DNA from: Hyperoplus lanceolatus
Taxonomy: Eukaryota; Chordata; Actinopteri; Uranoscopiformes; Ammodytidae
DNA: 64,000 bases
Reading direction: 5' to 3'
Assembly: GCA_026929865.2 (NCBI GenBank)
Contig: CM049403.1
Span: 4,129,001-4,193,000 of the forward strand
The notes under the pieces were generated by a model that saw only the letters and a list, made by a program, of their open reading frames with translations, was not told where the DNA came from and did not search any database. Each line of letters begins with the position of its first letter. Position 1 is the stretch's first letter. The translations under genes and the position numbers were made by a program. Shown here one piece after another: positions 1 through 64,000 of the stretch.

Positions 1-2474
1 AATCGGTGCTGTGAAGTGGATATCCACTAATCGTGAGTAAGACATACAGAGAACTTCTCAAGACTATAGAAACGTAAGTCTTAAGCTAAGTAAACTGCTT
101 CACACAGATAATAAAACTTACCCCATACGGCCTTACTCCCCACCCCGCCCCGCCTTTTATGTAAACGCAGTAAAACCATTAGGCTATTTAGTGATATTGC
201 CTTAGTCTAAAAATAGATGACATCCACGCTATTGAATTTATAGCTCTTCAATGAAGTGGTTTGTTAGAAAGTCTCGGTGCTTAATGAAAATAAAATCCTG
301 TAAAATGTAAAAAGAGAAGAAAAAAAAAAGACGCCAATTAAAGTAACGAACTCAGGTTTTTTTAAAAGGGCTTGCAGGCTTGACAGTGCTCTGTTTAATA
401 GCAGCTAGTGGCTCCGAGACAATGTATCAGTGCGTACAAGATGGGCCACGCGACAAACAGGATGCAACGCACTCACTGATAAGCCCTGGGGTTTGAGGTG
501 GAGAGGTGCAGTGTGGCAGCAACTTGACCTTTGGTTAATGGCCGAGCTGATGCTGCTGCTGCTTGCACTGTGTGATGACAGAATATAAAGGGGAGAGGCC
601 AGGAGAGGGATGGCTGCAGCTTTTTTAATTGACTGTGGAGATCTTTTTTTAGCAGGGTATTCCTGTTGTTATTGGGGATAAACGCCAACTTCACTGGCTT
701 ACTTATTTCGGCACAGAAGTCTGTTACAAGACGTCAGTTTATTTATCGCTTATATTGATGAAATATGAAACTTTTATTTTGAAATTTGCAATCAAAGAGA
801 ACAATAGCAAAAACGAACAGCTCCAGGGCTACTATGGCTGTGTGTATATACAGTAGCACCACAGTTCCTATGGTGAAGCCAGATGTGTTCGTCCAGGCTA
901 TGACAACTCAGCACAAACAAACACACACGCATGGTTGATTCACAGTATATCAACTGTAAATCATTTGAAATGATCAGCTGATTCCACTTAGTTCTTGTCT
1001 ATCCGCGCCTCTGATTTATAACCCTACAACAGTGTAAGAATGTAAAGTCATTCACATTAAATGAATCAGAAATGGCACGCGCCTTGACATCATGTCTAAT
1101 GTGGTGTCTGTGTTTGCCTCCACGGCGAGCCTGATTAATGAGGCTACACTCAAATCGCATCCAGAGCATCACCCTCAAAGACCCAATATTTACCTGTCAT
1201 TTTCTGTCTCCGTCTCTCTATTCTCAGCTCTGGAAGCACAGAATTAACAAGGTCATGATTTATTAGCAACAGATAGACAATAACTTAGCAACCAGCAGCG
1301 GAAAAATCAAATGCAGAACACATGCAGAGGAAACAGTGCAATGCAAGAAGAACCAAGCTTTATTACTGGAACCAGACTCAAATCAAAAAGCAGCCTGCCA
1401 AATCATAGCCCACAGCAACACTGTAAACCATCTGCTTTGATGGGTTATACCACTTACATTATTTATTACTATGACAGTCAAACCTCTGCAAAAAAATCCC
1501 CTCAACACAAGACAGGTCTGTGAGGCTGCAAAGTGGTGCTTTAAAGGTAAACGCTAAAATCAGCAATGGTAGCCGGCCTATTTTAGCAGGTATAATGTAT
1601 GCCATTTGCCATTTTTTTACTAGCTTAGCATGCAAACATTTGCTCATAAGCACATGACCCAAAGAAAAGCTGAGGTTGAAAGAATTGTCATGAGTTTATA
1701 TATAATAATACAGGTATATAATAACCTGGTGATAGCGAGGGATGAAACGGCCATTATTATTAAACTTCATCCAAAGGGGCAGATTTATCACTATAGCTTC
1801 GTACATGGAAATCCATCCAATAGTTTTTGTGATATTTTACTCGTAACCACTAGAGTAGACGTCATGGTTTTTGGAAATCATGATGTTCTGTACAAAATGA
1901 TAATGAGCATCCCTCTAATAAGATATTTCAAGCCCTGGACCAAAGTGTTGAAACACACCGACCGACCGACCGAACAATCAAAACACAGGGACCCATTCAA
2001 AATCAAGCCATTCAATGCCCAACACCCTTCTAATAACAATGACATCCTACCTGATCCCTATAGAGCTTGCAGAAAAGGGGGCTCAGGAAAGACACACAAT
2101 GGGCTCTGTCCTGGGCCGGGCATGCAGTCCGAGGTCAGATAGACAAAAAACAATAGGAGCCATCCAGCAAAAAAAAGCACACACAGATCTGTTTACAGCC
2201 ACCACAGACAGACACAGACAGTAGCTGGCAGACTCGCCCTGGCAAACACGATGCCACATACACACCAACATAAAGGCGGTGGGGAATGCTTTTGTTGTAT
2301 TAAAAAGAAAAAAGAAGAAATGGGATTCCCCTGTTAACACTTTCACAAAGTTGTATCATTATCCTTTTCCACCAGACCTCACCACCAAGTCTGTCTGTCC
2401 GTCCCCCTCCCCCTTCATCGCAAACTAGCCTGCCCCCGGGGCGCAGACACACGGGAACAGGTATATATACTCAC
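1..2474 (-). other. palld intron (partial), no exon seen
   Basis: Sequence between the donor at 2474 and the window edge. I looked on the minus strand for the next palladin segments (proline-rich region, third Ig domain) and saw none. The only structured item is a short ACCG repeat near 1958-1973. Open frames here are short and unlike any protein I know. Confidence 0.7.
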
Positions 2475-31193
<28,719 letters not shown>

Positions 31194-32014
31194 CTGAAAA
31201 ATGCATGTAAAGTGTAAATAATCAGCAATTCACACACATTCACACTGCAGACAGTACAGTGTGTACAGTACGCCACACAACTACTAAAGAGGGAAACGGC
31301 AAACGGTTATAAGTGGAGTCAAGCTTAAAATATAGACTTTGCCATAGCTGGCAGGGTGACTCAGGCCAGTGTTGTCTGGACACAGTTGGTGGGGGTATTA
31401 GCAAAGGCTTTCTCTGAGGTCATAAAGTGACAGGACGGATATCTTTTACTTAGTGACCGGTCATCACTCTGTTGTTCTTTGTTGTGCTCATCTCGCATGT
31501 GTTTTATGCCACAGCAACTGCCATGGCCTCTGACCAACCATCAACAAATCCAAAAGGTTATTTAATTTGAAGTGATATGAGGTGGAGAGACTGATATTTC
31601 CATTTAATACTGAGCACATGTAAAGCAGGGCTACAGTTGCATCAATCAAGGGATGTTAGGCCCTGTTGTTTTTCTGGCTTATTATTTGAGAATGTTAAGT
31701 CATCTATCTGATGCATCCTTACATGTGTGTTTGCAAATTATTCTCCCACTTTTTGGCTCTAGTTAGTAGAATAAGGTCTCATGCTCATGTCGACCAGGTA
31801 CACTTCCTATGGTCTGATCTCTTGAGACTTTGACTCTAGACGTTAATTAGCCGTAGTGCTGTTGGTGGAGATACAGCGTGACGCTCAGCGACTCATGGTG
31901 TCCTGAAGACCAGCTGTTGTTATTTTTAATCCCCTGGGCTATGTTTCGCAGCAGCAGCACAACCTCACCCACACCGAGCTCAGGAGAGAGTTGCTGAAAC
32001 TCACTCGCTGCCTT

Positions 32015-32049
<35 letters not shown>

Positions 32050-34600
32050 AAAAGTGGACTGGCTCAAACATACACCGACAGTCACCGGTTTACATGCATC
32101 AAAAGGACAAGCCAAGACTGTGTCTGTCTGTCAAATATTCTATTTTCTGAAGAGGAGAATAACAACAGCCCGGTGCTCATAAAATATGAATGTGGAAAGC
32201 TTCAAACAGTGAGACTCACCAAATGCTCACAACTACCGACTGTTTCCACTATATCCTATATTCTTTCCAAAGACATCATAAGCCTTATTAAGTTGGACTA
32301 AATCTTAAATGCATATTATATTTGTGTTTTTTTTCCCCCACAGCATTTTTTTCAATACAAGTAAATTGTTTAAAATGATAAGGAATCCAAATGTCCCTGT
32401 AAGATTACGACTGAGTGGATACTGAATATGCCATGTTTGAGTTTGACAGACACTGTACTGTACATAACCACTACATTTAAAACAGCTGTACTGCTTCACT
32501 AAAGGATTTAGGTCATACTCTTGATACCAAACCAACCCATAAGGTGCTGTTGGGAGTGTCACCAAAGCAACTGAGCAAAGCTTACCTTGATATGGGCTTT
32601 TTGTCCAAAAAGCTGTCTCCTGGTTTCGTGCGTCCAGGTTTGTCTCGTTTATTCAGTCAAAATGAGCTAGAGGAGAAGCCTTATTGGTCAGACAGTCGGG
32701 CTGGATCTCTCAGGTTCAGGCTCCAATTGCTCACTGCCTCTGCAGTGGCCTGCTGTCCCATCTGTCCCGGTCTCTAACTTCTCACTGTGTGGGGCTATAT
32801 TTGGCCGCCGGCTCAGGTTTCACAGCCAGAATACTGGCAAGAAGGGAGAGTGTTATGGTAGCCCCGCGAAACAGAAGGTAGTGGTGACATTTTTACAGAA
32901 ACATTGTTATTGGAATACAGAGAAAGTAAAAAGTGCAACACATTTGTCACTGCAGACCTGCAATATGCACTGCTAATAACAACCAGGTTGGGGTTCATGC
33001 ACCATTCAGAAGCTCTCAATGTGCTTCGGCCACTGTTAAATCTACAGCTGGATACATCACTTACTGGCTGGGTTTGTGTTTTGTCTAGTGAAGATATCTG
33101 ATACGAAACAGTAAAGTGACAGCAGTATCCAAATGAGTTGACCTGATGACCCCAGACCACCCACCATCTTTATTGAACACAGGCTAGTGTTGAGAGGGTT
33201 CAGCACTGGGCATGCTCAAGTTCAGTGCCGCTTACACAGAGCGTGTTCAGATTCAAAATTCAAATTTGATACTCTCGGAACCAGCAAATGACAGACGGAT
33301 GTGTCTTATTTGATATACTGGAGAATGACAAAACTAGAAGGATATCAGGCAGTGGAGGACCCTGCAGCCTCACTTGGTCTATTTCTAGGCCACTATCACG
33401 TTTTGTGCTCTCCGAGCTATTCTGGTTCTCCATCAATCTACTGATAATAGTTAAGTGTTTGTGATAAGTTTGGAAGGAATGTCCGCTACTACTGAACACA
33501 CAGACACATCGGCTAAACAGTACATTTTTCAAATCCTATCGTACGTCACTGTACCCCAATTAGTACTAAGTGATGCTAAGGTGCCATTTAAAAATAACTG
33601 CGTTATTTAGTGGTGACTTCTGTATCCTGGAGCAGTGTAACTGTACAGTGATCTATGTAAGAATAGCAGTGGAACATTTCCAACAATCCTCTACTGTATA
33701 TTTGCATGAAGGTAATGTATATGCATGCAACTTGAATGCAAAATCTCAAGATCATACAGTAGCCTATAACAACAATAGCGCATCATTATTGTTCAAGAAA
33801 TTGTTTTGCTCCCACTTTAAATGTGATATTAGTTGCTAGCTTGATGAATGTATGCGCTGCACTTTCTCTTTGTGACCACTGGCAGGCAGTACATTCACAT
33901 GGGTAAATAATGATTCTAAGATGAAAAGAAAAACATTTTGAATATTAAAAAGAAGTTAAACATCATAGCCACACACACGATGCTCTTATGTCAACCAGAA
34001 CATAGGCTACTTAAGTATATATTGAAATGAAGAAAATTAGTAAATGAATCCTGTAGCCTACAACAAGTTGTACAATCCACCACACCCCTGTGTCAACCAT
34101 TGTTAAGATAGCTGGAATAGAGTATTAGGTAATTGTTTTTAAATGTTTTTGGTTTTCATTTGTTATTTATTAAAACATTTTATTTAAATGTAATGTTTTT
34201 GTTTATATAAGACCTGTGAAGAACAAATGCATGTTCTAGTGTCGGCACGCCATAAACTCAGTGGAATGTTTTTGCTGACACGTGAACTTTTTTGTATTAT
34301 GTTATGTCAAAAATGTCAAAACTTATTTTTCTAAGAGTAAAACCAAACTATATTTCTCTCTAGGGTAGCTTTGCTGGAGTTCAACTCATTCCAGTGTGAA
34401 GTAGTGTACACTTTTGTAAAGCATATGTTTTTAAGGAGCCTCGCCAACACTGGTTACCTTACTTGGTCAACCCCTGCCAATTCTACACTGTAGACAATCA
34501 GAATAAAACTCGAAATGTACAGAAATTAATACTAATAATAAAATAATTCTGTATAAATGAGTTACCAACGTTTGTCCAGCAGAGCTCACAGATGAACTGG
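31194..34600 (-). other. palld upstream intron / 5' region, no coding exon recognised
   Basis: About 3.4 kb between the first recognised palld coding exon and the anapc4 promoter. It contains a short CA tract at 32018-32046 and AT-rich sequence. A non-coding first exon of palld is expected here because the coding exon begins with a splice acceptor. A possible donor CGTTG|GTAACTC ends at 34566 (minus strand), but it is a guess. Confidence 0.5.
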
Positions 34601-34907
34601 TCCACAGCAATTTACGTATTGCGTTTTCCCTTTGAGCAAGTTTGTCTCCTAGCGCTACCCGTTGCTCCGCGGTGATTGGTCGTAGGAAAACTATGGCGCC
34701 GTCGGTGTAATTGGAAAAACATCATGAAGCAAACCCAAATGTAGTGTTTCTCAGCGCAGAGCAGAGTGGGTTTGACCCTTTTATATTTGACAGCGGTATG
34801 TTGCGGTTATTCTTCATCGCCTGTTAAAGTCCAGCGCGGGGGGAATCCTCTACTTTAGCGGCTTCGTCGGCTTGCTAACCAACCTGCTAACACCCCAACA
34901 CTGAACG
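34600..34907. promoter_or_regulatory. anapc4 promoter and non-coding exon 1, possibly bidirectional with palld
   Basis: A GC-richer island in AT-rich surroundings. Two inverted CCAAT boxes (ATTGG at 34675-34679 and 34710-34714) lie about 35 bp apart, the layout of NF-Y-driven promoters of mitotic genes. A candidate non-coding exon ends at 34907 in CTGAACG|GTGAGC, the donor that would splice to the ATG exon at 35307. Transcription start sites are not visible. A head-to-head minus-strand start for palld is inference only. Confidence 0.55.
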
Positions 34908-35306
34908 GTGAGCGTCCAGCTAAAGATTATCAGTGTCCAGTTATTGTTCATAATTGTAGTATAGTTAATGAAGTCTTCCGCAATGGACTGTTTTTCAAAT
35001 TCACGTGTCATTCAGTTGCATTTCCCAGTCGAAAGCTGACGTCTTTAAATGTCTCGTTGAGTGTAAGTACTGTACAACGCTGTGTACAACTCCACAACAG
35101 TCAATGTATGATTCTACAAGACAAATAAAAACTGCAATAATAATTGTGATACTTAATTCATCAAAGTAGTTGCTGTTGTTGATATCGTCAATAGTAAGTC
35201 TACTGCAATGGAGTGGGCACTAGAGTGATTTTTGATCAAATTAGAGCATATGTTTCATCATGGCATGGCATCCATCCGTCATACTTCCAGTGTTCCTCTC
35301 TTCCAG

Positions 35307-45096
<9,790 letters not shown>

Positions 45097-45192
45097 GACT
45101 GACACATTGAAACAAACAAGAACATTGGCTCTACAACAACACAAAAACATATTTTTTTACCACTTTAACTCTGTGTAATGTTTGTTTAAGAA

Positions 45193-45198
45193 AATAAA
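45193..45198 (+). terminator. anapc4 polyadenylation signal
   Basis: AATAAA about 97 bp after the anapc4 stop codon (TAA 45094-45096), followed by a T-rich stretch near 45222-45238. It gives a very short 3'UTR and lies only about 230 bp from the slain2 promoter. Confidence 0.75.
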
Positions 45199-45419
45199 CA
45201 GGTTTGACCTTATTCGTGTTTGAATTTTTTTTTTTTTGTCACCATACCATTCATCACATTCATTGATATAGGTCAACAAATAAATAGCCAATTGAAAAAT
45301 AAATAACTCAAATTAATAAATAATAAAATTATTACTGTTTATTGATTACAGTCCATTTTTAAACTCGAGTAAATACGACGTTTCTGTAACAAAATATGTG
45401 TTGGATTGTAATTATATGC

Positions 45420-45726
45420 ACGTGCAAATAGGTGTTGGTTACGCGCTCGCTCCCGACACTACGCGATGACGTATGTGTTCCGCCGCCTGTTGGTGTTTCA
45501 CAGTTGGTGACGAGTATTGTGAAGATGGCCTCGACCCTGCCCGTGAGCACGGTTAACCGGAGAAGATGACGTTTTTAAACCTTTTTGGTCCGGTGAACAC
45601 CAAAGTGTCTTCTTTGAACACGTAGATAACAGTGAAGTAAACACAAACAGAGAGGCGGTGGGAAGAGAATCGGCTAAAAACACACCACGGAACACCGAAA
45701 ATTTTCTCGGGGCTTGAGGAGCCACT
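45420..45726 (+). promoter_or_regulatory. slain2 promoter and 5'UTR
   Basis: A CpG-rich block starts near 45440. A CRE-like TGACGTA lies at 45467-45473, and a YY1-like GAAGATGGCC at 45521-45530. No TATA box. Two short uORFs lie within the presumed 5'UTR. The anapc4 stop is only about 330 bp upstream, so the promoter sits in a very short tandem intergenic gap. Confidence 0.6.
45525..45625 (+). promoter_or_regulatory. two overlapping uORFs upstream of slain2
   Basis: uORF1 45525-45569 (14 codons, MASTLPVSTVNRRR) has A at -3 and G at +4, a strong start context. Its TGA overlaps the ATG of uORF2 (45566-45625, 19 codons) in ATGA. Both end about 100-160 nt before the slain2 ATG at 45727. They act only if the transcript starts upstream of 45525. 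Confidence 0.5.

Positions 45727-64000
<18,274 letters not shown>

Noticed and set aside
1630..2142. 170-codon plus-strand open frame
   Set aside because: Antisense in a palld intron, low complexity in part, no recognisable domain.

Overview
The window is vertebrate nuclear DNA, almost certainly from a teleost fish. Coding exons of 24 to 990 bases are split by GT-AG introns, and the three proteins match vertebrate families. Non-coding DNA is crowded with long (CA/TG)n microsatellites, an L2-type LINE tail, tRNA-derived SINEs and many short inverted-repeat DNA transposons. There is no prokaryotic gene organisation, CRISPR array or phage.

Layout. (1) Positions 1-31193, minus strand: the 5' two thirds of palladin (palld), an actin-bundling Ig-domain scaffold. 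Nine coding exons are read from about 31192 down to 2475. They join in frame for 728 codons plus 2 bases and leave the window on the left before the C-terminal Ig domains. One intron (10560-30203) is nearly 20 kb and holds most of the microsatellites. (2) 31194-34790: palld upstream intron, then a likely shared promoter with two inverted CCAAT boxes. (3) 34790-45200, plus strand: anapc4, complete. Its 27 coding exons sum to 2409 nt (802 codons plus stop), and a polyA signal follows. (4) 45420-64000, plus strand: slain2, a microtubule plus-end protein, from promoter and 5'UTR uORFs through at least seven exons. It runs off the right edge inside an exon.

The three genes are unrelated cellular genes (cytoskeletal scaffold, mitotic ubiquitin-ligase subunit, microtubule-growth factor). 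They share location, not an operon or pathway. I found no new enzymatic system. The most interesting material is non-coding: repeat tracts placed directly against splice sites (TG repeat before slain2 exon 2, CA repeat after an anapc4 donor, CT repeat before an anapc4 acceptor), a strand bias of TG repeats in the transcripts, facing GT/CA tracts that could fold into long hairpins, a palindromic hAT-type element with a perfect 8-bp duplication, a nested transposon pair in an anapc4 intron, and two TA-flanked transposons with related GGGGA...GGGG ends.

Splice junctions were set by hand from GT/AG signals, reading phase and similarity to remembered family sequences. The ANAPC4 and palladin models are phase-consistent throughout. 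The slain2 3' cassette exons are less certain.
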